NCBI GenBank assembly: GCA_025210485.1
Contig: JAOARN010000068.1
Coordinates: forward strand, 1 to 36,119
Length of the DNA: 36,119 nt
Direction of reading: 5' to 3'
From: Marinifilaceae bacterium
GTDB taxonomy: Bacteria > Bacteroidota > Bacteroidia > Bacteroidales > Marinifilaceae
Shown: positions 16,739-26,072 of the stretch, piece after piece
Position numbering within the stretch: position 1 is the first letter of the stretch
Layout: the number at the start of each line of letters is the position of its first letter
The notes under the pieces: model-generated
The model's database searches: none
Seen by the model: only the letters and a program-made list of their open reading frames with translations
What the model was told of the DNA's origin: nothing
Translations under genes and position numbers: made by a program

Positions 16739-17239
16739 ATGGTGAAAAACTATTGGCACGCGATATATGTAAAACCTCGACACGAGAAAAAAGTTGCCGA
16801 AATGCTCAGAAATAAAAATATCGAAACATATATACCTATAAAGCGAGAGTTAAAACAATGGAGCGATAGAAAAAAATGGGTAGAATCTGTATTTATAAAT
16901 TCATATGTTTTTGTAAAGACAAATAAAACAAAATATAATCAAATATTGGCTACAAATTCGGTAGTAAGCTTTGTAAGAGATATGGCTAAATATGCCATAA
17001 TTCCGGATGTGCAGATGAATATAATGAAAAATATATTATCCTCTATTAGTTATAATCCTGAGATATCCTATAAACAATTTACTCAATCAAAAGAGTATAG
17101 AGTTATTCATGGACCGTTAAAGGGAAATATAGTATATCTAAGTAAAATAAAGGCAGAGAAAAAAGGCATTGTCAATATAAAATCATTGAATATTGCCCTA
17201 AGTTTTGATATTGATTTAGCTTGCTTGGGAGAGCTCTAA
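16739..17239 (+). CDS. UpxY-like transcription antiterminator (NusG/RfaH family)
   Basis: The 166-residue protein has an N-terminal NGN domain (WHAIYVKPRHEKKVAEMLRN at 6-25, then YIPIKRELKQWSDRKKWVESVFINSYVFV) and a C-terminal KOW-like domain near 120-165 (VIHGPLKGNIVYLSK). It is a specialised NusG paralogue like Bacteroides UpxY, which rides on RNA polymerase and lets it pass early terminators in its own polysaccharide operon. Its place near the start of the locus, directly upstream of a hairpin-rich leader, supports that role here. The target site is not known; see the leader at 17240. Confidence 0.92.
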   Translation: MVKNYWHAIYVKPRHEKKVAEMLRNKNIETYIPIKRELKQWSDRKKWVESVFINSYVFVKTNKTKYNQILATNSVVSFVRDMAKYAIIPDVQMNIMKNILSSISYNPEISYKQFTQSKEYRVIHGPLKGNIVYLSKIKAEKKGIVNIKSLNIALSFDIDLACLGEL

Positions 17240-17275
17240 AAATAATTCCCAATAACAAACCAAATAATTAGATTT

Positions 17276-17393
17276 TATAATAGCAAACCAATAGCTATTA
17301 TATCCGAAATAAGTACAAAATACTCTTTTGATATAAGTTTTAATTATATCAAAAAATCACATATAAAATCTTACAATTAATTCTAATTGTAGG
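17276..17393 (+). promoter_or_regulatory. Structured leader with three consecutive hairpins
   Basis: Three stems lie within 118 nt. The first pairs 17276-17284 with 17294-17302 (core ATAATAGC/GCTATTAT, 9 bp). The second pairs TTTTGATATAA (17326-17336) with TTATATCAAAA (17344-17354), a perfect 11 bp. The third pairs 17370-17379 with 17384-17393 (core TACAATTA/TAATTGTA, plus one G-U and one C-G pair). None is followed by a long T-run, so they are not standard terminators on the plus strand. They sit between the antiterminator gene and the rest of the locus, a natural place for pausing or regulated termination. Confidence 0.6.
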
Positions 17394-17439
17394 GAAATAC
17401 TAATATATATACAAAATTTTATTACTCGTTCTGTTTAAT

Positions 17440-17460
17440 GGGACTGAGGTGGCGAAGCTG
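17440..17460 (+). promoter_or_regulatory. GC-rich box before the dehydratase start, possible antiterminator recruitment site
   Basis: GACTGAGGTGGCGAAGC stands out in very AT-rich surroundings and ends 1 nt before the ATG at 17462. It loosely recalls the G-rich ops pause element used by RfaH, but the match is not exact. Alternatively it contains an extended ribosome-binding region (GAGGTGG). The function is speculative. Confidence 0.3.
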
Positions 17461-17461
17461 T

Positions 17462-19345
17462 ATGGATAAAATTAAAAAAATGCTAGACAAATTTAGACCT
17501 AAAATTACAATTATAATTATTGATTTGCTCTTAATTATGGTGTCATTTTTAACTGCATCATTTATTGTTAATGGCGAGATTATGAATTTAATAATAAATT
17601 CCTCGTTTTTATTTTCATTAACACTGCTAATAGTAATAAAACTTATAACATATTTTATTTTTAATATACACTGCAATGTTGTAAGATATACTAGTATAAA
17701 AGATGTGGAGCAGTTAATATTTGTAATGACCCTTAGTTCTGTTGTCCTATTTATGTTAAGTGTAGGCTCAGAGACAAATAATTTAAAATTGCAGTTTACT
17801 AATAGTTTAATAATAATAGATTTTTTTATTTCTTGTTTTTTATTATTTGCATTTAGAGTTTTGGTTAGGTTTTTTTTTAGTTTAAAACACAATTATGAAT
17901 CAGAAAAAAATACAATAATAATTGGTTCAAGTGATTTCGCTATAACAGCTCGAAGAGCTATCGAAGTAGATACTAATTCTAATTTAAAGGTATTAGCTTA
18001 TATTGATGAAGTAAGGTCAAAAATAGGAAAAAACATAGAAGGAATTCCTGTATATGATATCACTAAGATAAAATTTTACATAAAAGCTAATAAGATTTCA
18101 AAAATTATAATAGCAAAATCCGACTATAATGATTCAAAATATAATTTAATAGACTATGCTTTAAGAAACAAAATTGAAATAAGTAAAGTACCTGAGATAT
18201 CAGATTGGATAAATGGGAGACTGAGTGTAGGTCAGATAAGGAAAATAAAAATAGAAGATCTTCTTGGAAGGGAGCCAATTAAAATAAATACAGAAATAAT
18301 ATCTCAGGAAATTAAGCAATCTAATATTTTAGTTACAGGAGCTGCAGGTTCTATTGGCTCCGAAATAGTCAGACAGCTGATAAAATTTAGAGCAAAAACT
18401 ATTATTTTATTTGATCAGGCAGAAACCCCAATGTTTCATATTGAAATGGAACTATCTAAAAATAATATTTTTCCAAAACTAGAATTCGTTATAGGCGACA
18501 TTAGAGATAAGAATCAAATTTTAAAAGTATTTGAAAGATTTTCTATCGATTATGTTTTTCATGCCGCAGCATATAAACATGTGCCATTAATGGAGTTAAA
18601 TCCAGAGGAGGCAGTTAAGACAAATGTATTTGGGACTAAGAATATAGTTGAAGTGTCTGACAAATATAGAGTGAAAAAGTTTATAATGATTTCTACGGAT
18701 AAGGCTGTTAAGCCTACAAATGTAATGGGGGCTACTAAAAGAATGGCAGAAATGATAACTCAAGGTTCAAATGGAATTTCTTCAACAGATTTTATTATCA
18801 CCAGATTTGGTAATGTTTTGGGTTCAAATGGATCGGTTATTCCTTATTTTACAAAACAAATAGAAAATGGGGGACCAATAACCATAACTCATTCTGAAAT
18901 TACAAGATATTTTATGACTATACCTGAAGCATGTCAGCTTGTTCTTCAGGCATCTGTTAACGGTAATGGGGGCGAAATATTTGTGTTTGATATGGGTAAA
19001 CCTGTAAAGATAATTGAGCTTGCGAAGAAAATGATTCAATTATCAGGATTGGAGTTAAATAAAGATATTAAAATAAAATTTATAGGTCTAAGACCAGGTG
19101 AGAAACTTTATGAGGAATTGTTGAATAATCATGAAAATACAATACCAACTTTTCATCCGAAAATAAAAATAGCAAAAGTACAAGATTTTAAATATCAAGT
19201 ATTATATAAAAGTCTAGAATATCTTGAAAAAGAAATTTATACACTTGATAGCTATCAGATAGTTGGAATCCTTAAAAAAAATATTCCTGAGTATATAAGT
19301 AATAATTCAGAATTTGAAGTATTAGATAGAAATATAAAGCTTTAA
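17462..19345 (+). CDS. Membrane-bound UDP-sugar 4,6-dehydratase (PglF/WbpM/FlaA1-like)
   Basis: The ATG at 17462 (MDKIKKML) is preferred to one at 17438, which would translate the GC-rich box; this gives 627 residues. Four membrane helices occupy roughly residues 14-125, followed by a Rossmann-like domain (IIIGSSDFAITARR) and the catalytic short-chain dehydrogenase domain with VTGAAGSIGSE near 287-297. The active site reads STDKAV then MGATK: Met replaces the usual Tyr of YxxxK. That Ser-Met-Lys triad is known from the large WbpM/PglF-type dehydratases that make UDP-4-keto-6-deoxy-GlcNAc. With the aminotransferase at 34721 and the phosphoglycosyltransferase at 34130, it probably supplies a bacillosamine- or QuiNAc4N-type first sugar. 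A T9 run near 17870 lies in the coding region. Confidence 0.9.
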   Translation: MDKIKKMLDKFRPKITIIIIDLLLIMVSFLTASFIVNGEIMNLIINSSFLFSLTLLIVIKLITYFIFNIHCNVVRYTSIKDVEQLIFVMTLSSVVLFMLSVGSETNNLKLQFTNSLIIIDFFISCFLLFAFRVLVRFFFSLKHNYESEKNTIIIGSSDFAITARRAIEVDTNSNLKVLAYIDEVRSKIGKNIEGIPVYDITKIKFYIKANKISKIIIAKSDYNDSKYNLIDYALRNKIEISKVPEISDWINGRLSVGQIRKIKIEDLLGREPIKINTEIISQEIKQSNILVTGAAGSIGSEIVRQLIKFRAKTIILFDQAETPMFHIEMELSKNNIFPKLEFVIGDIRDKNQILKVFERFSIDYVFHAAAYKHVPLMELNPEEAVKTNVFGTKNIVEVSDKYRVKKFIMISTDKAVKPTNVMGATKRMAEMITQGSNGISSTDFIITRFGNVLGSNGSVIPYFTKQIENGGPITITHSEITRYFMTIPEACQLVLQASVNGNGGEIFVFDMGKPVKIIELAKKMIQLSGLELNKDIKIKFIGLRPGEKLYEELLNNHENTIPTFHPKIKIAKVQDFKYQVLYKSLEYLEKEIYTLDSYQIVGILKKNIPEYISNNSEFEVLDRNIKL

Positions 19346-19398
19346 AAACAACACTAGCTAAGAAAAATTTCTAACTATTAAAATCTGTAATGTGATAT

Positions 19399-19620
19399 CA
19401 ATGTGCAGTATTGGTTGATTATAAAGATGTGCTTAGTACAAAATTTGATTCAGAAATAGCAAATGTTACCATTAAGTATGGTCCTAATAGAGAAGGTGAT
19501 ATTCCCCATTCTTTAGCAAATATAAAAAAATCTAATAATATCCTTAATTATTCACCCCAATACTCATTCAAAGCTCGATAAGAAGAGGCTTGTGAGTGGT
19601 ATTGGAACAATCTAAAATAA
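19399..19620 (+). pseudogene. C-terminal remnant of a UDP-sugar 4-epimerase (WbpP/Gne-like)
   Basis: One frame translates to DYKDVLSTKFDSEIANVTIK, then YGPNREGDIPHSLANIKKSN, then ILNYSPQYSFKAR, an in-frame TAA at 19579-19581, and [12 protein letters not shown] before a final TAA at 19618. The R-x-GD-x-x-HS-x-A-x-I pattern and the closing WYWNNL are typical of the C-terminus of extended short-chain epimerases such as WbpP/Gne (UDP-GlcNAc/GalNAc 4-epimerase). No N-terminal Rossmann part is present: the frame is closed by a TGA upstream of 19399. It abuts the next gene by one base, so it looks like the scar of an earlier operon arrangement. Confidence 0.8.
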
Positions 19621-19621
19621 A

Positions 19622-21049
19622 ATGACAATAAAAAATATATGCTGTATAGGTGCTGGTTATGTTGGAGGTCCAACAATGTCAGTAATAGCTCTAAAATGTC
19701 CTCATATAAAGGTAACTGTAGTTGATATCAATCAAGAGAGAATAGACGCTTGGAATGACGCTGACTTAGATAAACTTCCTGTTTATGAACCTGGTTTGGC
19801 AGAGGTTGTTGCTGAAGCAAGAGGAAAAAATTTATTTTTTACAACAGAAGTAGAAAAGGCCATTGATGAATCAGAGATGATTTTTATGTCTGTCAATACT
19901 CCAACCAAAATGTATGGAGAAGGAAAAGGTTATGCTGCAGACCTAAAATATATAGAACTTTGTGCAAAACAAATTGCAGAAGTGTCAAAATCTGATAAGA
20001 TTGTGATCGAAAAATCAACTTTGCCTGTTAGAACCGCAGAGGCGATTAAAACTATACTTACAACAAACAATATGGATGGAGTGAATTTTGAGATTCTTTC
20101 CAACCCTGAATTCCTCGCTGAAGGAACTGCTATTGAAGATTTATTTCAATCTGATAGAGTTTTAATCGGTGGAGATGAAACAAAATCTGGTAAAGAGGCT
20201 ATTCAGTCTTTAGTTGATATATATGCCAACTGGATTCCAAGAGAGAAGATTGTAACTACTAATGTTTGGTCTTCTGAGTTAAGTAAATTGACTGCTAATG
20301 CTTTTCTTGCTCAAAGAATTTCATCCATAAATTCTCTTTCAGCATTGTGTGAGCAAACAGGAGCTGATGTAGATGAAATCGCTAATGCTATTGGGAAAGA
20401 CACAAGAATTGGTTCTAAATTTTTGAAAACCTCAGTTGGTTTTGGTGGTTCTTGTTTTCAGAAAGATATCTTAAATTTAGTTTACTTATGTAGATATTAT
20501 AATTTAGATCAGGTTGCAGACTATTGGGAAGGTGTTATAAAGATAAATAACTACCAAAAACATAGATTTGCTCAAAATATTATAAAATCTCTTTTCAATA
20601 CTGTTTCAGGTAAGAAGATTAGCTTCTTAGGATGGGCATTCAAAAAGGACACAAATGATACTAGAGAATCGGCTGCCATTTATGTAGCAGATGAATTACT
20701 CCATAATGAAGCTGAAATTCATGTTTATGATCCTAAAGTAACAGAACAACAAATTTATTCGGATTTAGAATATCTTCAATATAATAGAGTATTCCCCAGT
20801 AGTGATGAAAGATTTATGAGTATGGATGAAATTAAATCGAAAGTTAAGGTTTATAAGGATCCATTTGAAGCTATGACTAATGCACATGCTGTAGCTGTGC
20901 TTACAGAGTGGGATGAGTTTAAAACTTATGATTGGGAAAAAGCATACAATCAAATGTATAAACCTGCATTCTTATTTGATGGAAGAAATATTTTGAATTC
21001 TGAACAATTAATAAAAATAGGATTTGATTTAAAGGGTATTGGCAAATAA
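19622..21049 (+). CDS. ugd: UDP-glucose 6-dehydrogenase, animal-type
   Basis: This 475-residue enzyme oxidises UDP-glucose to UDP-glucuronate with two NAD+. It has the N-terminal Rossmann motif [11 protein letters not shown] (8-18), the [10 protein letters not shown] loop (161-170), catalytic Cys278 in [10 protein letters not shown] and the UDP-binding C-terminal domain ending with LFDGRNIL. The wording of many motifs ([44 protein letters not shown]) follows the metazoan UGDH sequence much more closely than the short bacterial Ugd form, which is near 390-450 residues. It supplies glucuronate, or sugars derived from it, to the polymer. It directly follows an epimerase remnant and is followed by a 257-nt spacer. 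Confidence 0.95.
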   Translation: MTIKNICCIGAGYVGGPTMSVIALKCPHIKVTVVDINQERIDAWNDADLDKLPVYEPGLAEVVAEARGKNLFFTTEVEKAIDESEMIFMSVNTPTKMYGEGKGYAADLKYIELCAKQIAEVSKSDKIVIEKSTLPVRTAEAIKTILTTNNMDGVNFEILSNPEFLAEGTAIEDLFQSDRVLIGGDETKSGKEAIQSLVDIYANWIPREKIVTTNVWSSELSKLTANAFLAQRISSINSLSALCEQTGADVDEIANAIGKDTRIGSKFLKTSVGFGGSCFQKDILNLVYLCRYYNLDQVADYWEGVIKINNYQKHRFAQNIIKSLFNTVSGKKISFLGWAFKKDTNDTRESAAIYVADELLHNEAEIHVYDPKVTEQQIYSDLEYLQYNRVFPSSDERFMSMDEIKSKVKVYKDPFEAMTNAHAVAVLTEWDEFKTYDWEKAYNQMYKPAFLFDGRNILNSEQLIKIGFDLKGIGK

Positions 21050-21306
21050 CTGGTCTAAATTGTTCAAAGGTTAATCTTATAATATATTATTCTTAGTAAA
21101 AGCTACGGTTTTATATTGACTATTCTGATGATGACGAATATCTGTAAATTTTAAATTTAATTCGATTATAATTTTCGTGGATTAAAGAATCGTATTTTAA
21201 ATATGAGAATAATAGTACAAAAATGATAGTTGTTAAATGAAGATGATTATTGTAAAATTAATAAATCTTTATTTGTACAACTTACAAAATATAATAATTT
21301 AACTAC

Positions 21307-22326
21307 ATGCTAAATAATAAATCTATACTTATTACAGGAGGAACGGGTTCCTTTGGTGAAAAATTCGTCGAAACAATTTTAGGGAGATACCCTGATGTAA
21401 AACGCTTGGTCATCTATTCTAGAGATGAGCTTAAGCAGTTTGAAATGAGACAAAAATGGTCTGAGCAGAATTTTCCTCAAATCAGATATTTTATTGGAGA
21501 TATTAGAGATGGTGAAAGACTGAAACAAGCCTGTGAAGGAATTGATGTAATTATACATGCTGCTGCTATAAAACAAGTAGATACAGCAGAATACAATCCA
21601 ACAGAATGTATCAGAACCAATATCAATGGAGCTGAAAATGTAATTAATGCAGCTCTTTCTTGTGGTGTTCAAGAAGTAGTTGCTTTATCTACAGACAAAG
21701 CTTGTGCACCAATAAATTTATACGGAGCAACTAAGTTAGCTTCCGATAAATTATTTACTGCAGCTAATAATATCAAAGGTTCTAAAGACATTCGTTTTTC
21801 TGTGGTTCGATATGGAAATGTTATGGGATCAAGAGGCTCTGTTATTCCATTTTTTATCAACAAAGCCAAAGAAGGTGTATTGCCAATTACCCATGAAGAG
21901 ATGACTCGATTCAATATTTCTCTAGAAGATGGTGTTGAAATGGTTATGTTTGCTATAGAAAATGCTTTGGGTGGAGAAATATTTGTACCCAAAATTCCAT
22001 CGTATAGAATTTTAGATATTGCCAAAGCCATAGCTCCAAACTGTAAAACCGAAATTGTAGGTATTCGTCCAGGAGAAAAGCTTCACGAAGAAATGATTAC
22101 AGAAACCGATGCATTAAATACCATCGAATTTGATCAGTATTATGCAATATTGCCTTCTGTATCGTTTAATCATAAAAAAGAAGATTTTGTAAAACACCAC
22201 AATGCCAAATATGTTGAATGTGGATTTAAATATAATTCAGGGACCAATACAGAATGGGAAACAGTAGAAGGACTTAGAGAATTAATCAAGACCTATGTGG
22301 ATCCAAATTTTGAACCTATTCTTTAA
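21307..22326 (+). CDS. pseB: UDP-GlcNAc 4,6-dehydratase (inverting), PseB
   Basis: This 339-residue soluble short-chain dehydrogenase carries out step one of pseudaminic acid synthesis: it removes water from UDP-GlcNAc and inverts C5 to give the L-arabino 4-keto sugar. NAD(P)-binding motif TGGTGSFGEKF is at 10-20, HAAAIKQVDTAEYNP lies mid-domain, and the catalytic STDKA plus YGATK gives an intact Ser-Tyr-Lys set, unlike the Met-bearing membrane dehydratase at 17462. The late RPGEKLHEEMI motif is typical of PseB. It is the first gene of the tightly packed nonulosonate block and has a 257-nt upstream spacer that may hold a promoter. Confidence 0.95.
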   Translation: MLNNKSILITGGTGSFGEKFVETILGRYPDVKRLVIYSRDELKQFEMRQKWSEQNFPQIRYFIGDIRDGERLKQACEGIDVIIHAAAIKQVDTAEYNPTECIRTNINGAENVINAALSCGVQEVVALSTDKACAPINLYGATKLASDKLFTAANNIKGSKDIRFSVVRYGNVMGSRGSVIPFFINKAKEGVLPITHEEMTRFNISLEDGVEMVMFAIENALGGEIFVPKIPSYRILDIAKAIAPNCKTEIVGIRPGEKLHEEMITETDALNTIEFDQYYAILPSVSFNHKKEDFVKHHNAKYVECGFKYNSGTNTEWETVEGLRELIKTYVDPNFEPIL

Positions 22327-22338
22327 TTTTTATATAGT

Positions 22339-23493
22339 ATGAGTGTAATTCCTTATGGAAGACAGTCAATTACTTTAGAAGATATTGATTGTGTGGTGGA
22401 AATATTAAAATCTGATTTTTTAACTCAAGGACCAAAGGTTTTGGAATTTGAGAAAAATTTTGCAGACTATGTCGAAGCAAAATATGCAGTTGCCGTTTCT
22501 AATGGTACAGCAGCTCTTCACTTGTGTGCAATGGCATTAGATATAAAGGAAGGAGATAAAGTAATCACAACTCCTATTACTTTTGTAGCTAGTGCCAATG
22601 GTTTTAGATATTGTGGAGCTGAAATTACATTTTGCGATATAGATCCCCAAAGTTATTTATTGGATTTGGATAAATTAGAAGATTTGCTAAAGAAACACCC
22701 CAAAGGGTATTATAAAGCTATAATCCCTGTTGATTTTGCTGGTTATCCAATTCATGCTGAAAAACTTAAACAATTAGCTAAAACCTATGGATGTCGTATT
22801 GTAGAAGATGCATGCCATGCTCCTGGTGCTTATTTCAAGGACAGTGAAGGTAAAATTCAAAGATCAGGTAATGGTAATTTTTCTGATTTAACAGTTTTTT
22901 CGTTTCACCCTGTTAAACATATTGCTACAGGTGAAGGAGGTATGATTAGTACCAATAATGAAGACTTATATAAAAAATTGTGTTTATATAGAACGCATGG
23001 AATTACAAAAGATCATGAATTATTAGAAGAGAATCATGGCGGATGGTATTATGAAATGCATGAGTTGGGCTACAATTACAGACTTTCAGATATACAAGCA
23101 GCTCTAGGGGTTTCTCAATTGAAAAAAGCCGAAAAAAATATTACAATACGTAATGCTATTGCTCAGAAATACGATAAGGCTTTTGCCAACCATTCTAAAA
23201 TAAAAACGCCCCATAGGGATGATAATATTGAGCATGCCTTTCATTTGTATATAATACAAATAGAAAACAGAAAAGGATTATTTGATTACCTAAGAGTTCA
23301 TAATATATTCTCTCAAGTATTATATATTCCAGCTCATTATATGCCCTATTATAAAAAACAGGGATGGAAAAAAGGTGATTTTCCAATTGCAGAAGCATAC
23401 TATGAAAAATGCTTAGCATTGCCAATGTTCCCAACTCTAAGAGATGAAGAACAAGAATATGTAATCGAAAAAGTGTTAGAATTTTTAGGATAA
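22339..23493 (+). CDS. pseC: UDP-4-amino-4,6-dideoxy-AltNAc transaminase, PseC
   Basis: The 384-residue PLP-dependent aminotransferase of the DegT/DnrJ/EryC1 fold converts the PseB product to the 4-amino sugar, using glutamate as the usual donor. The PLP lysine is Lys193 in FSFHPVKHIATGEGG, with the cofactor-binding SNGTAALH (54-61) and EDACHAPGA (156-164) motifs, which match PseC. It starts 13 nt after pseB, and its TAA stop shares one base with the next ATG (TAATG), so translation is coupled. Confidence 0.95.
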   Translation: MSVIPYGRQSITLEDIDCVVEILKSDFLTQGPKVLEFEKNFADYVEAKYAVAVSNGTAALHLCAMALDIKEGDKVITTPITFVASANGFRYCGAEITFCDIDPQSYLLDLDKLEDLLKKHPKGYYKAIIPVDFAGYPIHAEKLKQLAKTYGCRIVEDACHAPGAYFKDSEGKIQRSGNGNFSDLTVFSFHPVKHIATGEGGMISTNNEDLYKKLCLYRTHGITKDHELLEENHGGWYYEMHELGYNYRLSDIQAALGVSQLKKAEKNITIRNAIAQKYDKAFANHSKIKTPHRDDNIEHAFHLYIIQIENRKGLFDYLRVHNIFSQVLYIPAHYMPYYKKQGWKKGDFPIAEAYYEKCLALPMFPTLRDEEQEYVIEKVLEFLG

Positions 23494-24182
23494 TGAAAAA
23501 TATTGCGATCATTCCAGCTAGAGGTGGAAGTAAAAGAATACCAAGAAAAAATATAAAAGAATTTTGCGGTAAGCCAATTATTGCTTATTCTATTGAAGCT
23601 GCCCTTAAATCTGGGCTTTTCGATGAAGTTATGGTATCTACAGACGATAAAGAAATTGCGGAGATTGCTATACATTATGGAGCTAAAGTTCCTTTTCTGA
23701 GAAGTTCTAAGAATTCGGATGACTATGCAACCACATATGATGTCTTAGAGGAAGTTATAAAATGTTACGAATCGAACAATGAAGAAATAAATTTATGCTG
23801 TTGTATTTATCCAACAGCTCCTTTTATAAATGAAGAAAAGTTAATTAATGCACATTCCTTACTTATGAAACATAATTTTGATTCAATCTTTCCTGTTATC
23901 AGGTTTGGATACCCTGTTCAAAGAGGCTTGGTTGTGGATGATAAGCTTAAAATTAAGATGAAGCATCCCGAATATTTGAATTCAAGGTCACAAGATTTAC
24001 AACCTGTTTTTCATGATGCTGGTCAGTTTTATTTTTTTAAAAGTAAAAATGTTAAATCTTATAGATCTTTGTGGACTGATAATTCTGGCTATGTTGAAGT
24101 TAAAGAAATTGAAGGTCAAGATATTGATAATGAAACAGACTGGAAATTAGCTGAACTAAAATTTCAATTATTAAATGAATAA
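23493..24182 (+). CDS. pseF: Pseudaminic acid cytidylyltransferase, PseF
   Basis: The 229-residue enzyme activates the finished nonulosonic acid with CTP to give the CMP-sugar used by glycosyltransferases. The N-terminal IPARGGSKRIPRKNI (7-21) is the CTP-binding signature of CMP-nonulosonate synthetases, followed by STDD and the YPTAPF block. The Tyr-Pro-Val-Gln segment (GYPVQRGL) and HDAGQFYF favour PseF over NeuA. It overlaps pseC by one base and pseG by eight. Confidence 0.93.
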   Translation: MKNIAIIPARGGSKRIPRKNIKEFCGKPIIAYSIEAALKSGLFDEVMVSTDDKEIAEIAIHYGAKVPFLRSSKNSDDYATTYDVLEEVIKCYESNNEEINLCCCIYPTAPFINEEKLINAHSLLMKHNFDSIFPVIRFGYPVQRGLVVDDKLKIKMKHPEYLNSRSQDLQPVFHDAGQFYFFKSKNVKSYRSLWTDNSGYVEVKEIEGQDIDNETDWKLAELKFQLLNE

Positions 24183-25128
24183 AAGGCGAATTCTTTTTAG
24201 GGCCGATGGAAATACAGAAATAGGCTTAGGACATGTAGTTAGATCTTTAGCGTTAGCAGAGATTCTTATAGACTTTTTTGAATGTGTTTTTATTACAAGG
24301 TATCCAAATAAACTAATACAGGAATATTTAAAAAAAGGAATAAAGATTGTGCAAATACCTCAGTCTGATGAGCATTTAAAGGATTTCCTAAAAATTTTAA
24401 ACTCACAGGATATTGTAGTTCTTGATAATTATTTTTTTAGAACAGAACATCAGATAGAAATAAAAAGAAGAGTACATAAACTTGTATGCATAGATGATTT
24501 ACACGATCAATATTTCGTTGCTGATGTAGTCATTAATCATTCACCATCTGTGACTAAGGAGCAATATCAAGCGCTACCCACAACTCGATTATGTTTAGGC
24601 CTTGATTATGCGCTGTTAAGAAAGCCTTTTTTTAATCTTTCTCACCGATGTAATTTTAAAGCGGAAAGTTGTCTGATTTGTATCGGAGGTTCCGACCCAG
24701 ATAATATAAGCTTTAATTTAGTGAAACTACTATTTAAATATAAGCAAATAAAAAAAATTAATTTGGTTTCGCGAGTTGGATCTATATATACTAATCAGTT
24801 TAAGGAAGAAGAACTCAATACAAAGAAGATAAACATTTACAATAACCTTAGTGATGTTGAGTTAATAAAGTTAATGCAGGAAAGTGATTTTGCAATCTTA
24901 CCTTCGAGTACCGTTTCCATTGAAGCTTTGGCAGTCGGAATTCCTTTTTTGACAGGATGGTTTGTAGATAATCAGAAGGAACTTTATGACTATTACACAT
25001 CGCAATTAAACATTGCAGGTTTAGGAAATTTAAAGCAAGTTAATAGTTTAAATTTGAAATTTGATCAAAGATTACCTATAAAGTTTGATTCAGCAAAACT
25101 TTTGGAGGTATTCAAACAATTATTATAG
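24175..25128 (+). CDS. pseG: UDP-2,4-diacetamido-2,4,6-trideoxy-beta-L-altropyranose hydrolase, PseG
   Basis: The 317-residue GT-B-fold hydrolase removes UDP from the diacylated sugar before condensation with PEP. FRADGNTEIGLGHVVRSLAL (8-27) is the PseG hallmark, with the catalytic His in GLGHV; the C-terminal half has ICIGGSDPDN and a late PSSTVSIEALAVGIPFL donor-site motif. It overlaps pseF by 8 nt and is 2 nt ahead of the ATP-grasp gene. In other genomes a PseH N-acetyltransferase often lies next to or is fused with PseG; neither is seen here, so its real substrate may carry a different N-acyl group. Confidence 0.93.
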   Translation: MNKRRILFRADGNTEIGLGHVVRSLALAEILIDFFECVFITRYPNKLIQEYLKKGIKIVQIPQSDEHLKDFLKILNSQDIVVLDNYFFRTEHQIEIKRRVHKLVCIDDLHDQYFVADVVINHSPSVTKEQYQALPTTRLCLGLDYALLRKPFFNLSHRCNFKAESCLICIGGSDPDNISFNLVKLLFKYKQIKKINLVSRVGSIYTNQFKEEELNTKKINIYNNLSDVELIKLMQESDFAILPSSTVSIEALAVGIPFLTGWFVDNQKELYDYYTSQLNIAGLGNLKQVNSLNLKFDQRLPIKFDSAKLLEVFKQLL

Positions 25129-25130
25129 AA

Positions 25131-26072
25131 ATGAATATAAAAGGAAATATTTTAGTATCGTCTATTTCTGATAAAATTCCCCTAATTAAGGATCTCAGAA
25201 AATCAATAGAATCTCTAAAAGCAGATGTTAAAATAATTGGAGCTGATGCATCGACTAATATTACTGGAAAATATTTTGTAGATCAGTTTTGGAATATGCC
25301 TAGTCTTAATCAACTTAATGTTGTTGATTTGTTAGAATATTGTAATAATAATGATATTGTGTACATTATTCCTACACGAGATGGTGAATTAAGTTATTTT
25401 GCTGAACATAAGTCTTTTTTGTTAGAACATGGTATTCATGTTATGGTTTCAGATCCCAATGTTATAGAAATCTGTAACAACAAATTTCTTTTTTATGAGA
25501 AGGATGCCACTGGATTATGCATACCAACATACGATGATATAGAAAATTTTAGTGCGTCTAGTTATGTGGTTAAAGAAAATAGTGGAGCGGGATCTTTAGA
25601 TATAGGTGTGAATTTATCTAAATCTAAAGCAATTGAAAAGTCTCAAACCTTTAACTCTCCAATTTTCCAACCTTACATGTCTGGTAGTGAAGTTTCAGTT
25701 GACTTATATATATCATTAACAAATGAAATTTATTGCTTGACTAGATATAGGAGTTATGTAAAAAATGGGGAATCAGTGATAACTTCTGCTTTTCATAATA
25801 AGAATATTGAAAATAAAGTAATGCAGTTTGTGAGACAGTTTTGTTTCTACGGTCATATTGTCATTCAGTTGATCTTAAATGAACAAGGTGTGCATATTAT
25901 AGAATGTAATCCTCGTTTTGGAGGAGCTTCATCCCTATCTATTGCATGTGGGTTAGATAGCTTTACATGGTTTTTACTTGAATCTAATGGATTATCTATC
26001 CCACAAAATGTTAATCTTGAATATAGTTTGACTCAAGTACGTTACGCAGATAACTATATATTTAAAAGATGA
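25131..26072 (+). CDS. ATP-grasp ligase in the pseudaminic acid operon (novel role)
   Basis: The 313-residue protein resembles the ATP-grasp part of carbamoyl-phosphate synthase large subunits. Lys148 in SYVVKENSGAGS looks like the nucleotide-binding lysine, QPYMSGSEVSVD (180-191) is the next ATP-grasp strand, and Glu258 and Asn260 in HIIECNPRFGG are the metal ligands, so it should be active. ATP-grasp enzymes join a carboxylate, via an acyl phosphate, to an amine or thiol. It sits 2 nt after pseG and overlaps the HAD gene by 4 nt, inside a cluster that lacks PseH. The best guess is that it installs an unusual N-acyl (amide) group, such as an amino acid or short hydroxy acid, on the amino sugar or on the nonulosonate. 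The substrate is unknown and an acetyl-independent route is inference. Confidence 0.8.
   Translation: MNIKGNILVSSISDKIPLIKDLRKSIESLKADVKIIGADASTNITGKYFVDQFWNMPSLNQLNVVDLLEYCNNNDIVYIIPTRDGELSYFAEHKSFLLEHGIHVMVSDPNVIEICNNKFLFYEKDATGLCIPTYDDIENFSASSYVVKENSGAGSLDIGVNLSKSKAIEKSQTFNSPIFQPYMSGSEVSVDLYISLTNEIYCLTRYRSYVKNGESVITSAFHNKNIENKVMQFVRQFCFYGHIVIQLILNEQGVHIIECNPRFGGASSLSIACGLDSFTWFLLESNGLSIPQNVNLEYSLTQVRYADNYIFKR

Noticed and set aside
16745..16765. Second sigma-54-like TTGGCACG
   Set aside because: It is within the antiterminator coding sequence and has no TTGC at the required spacing.
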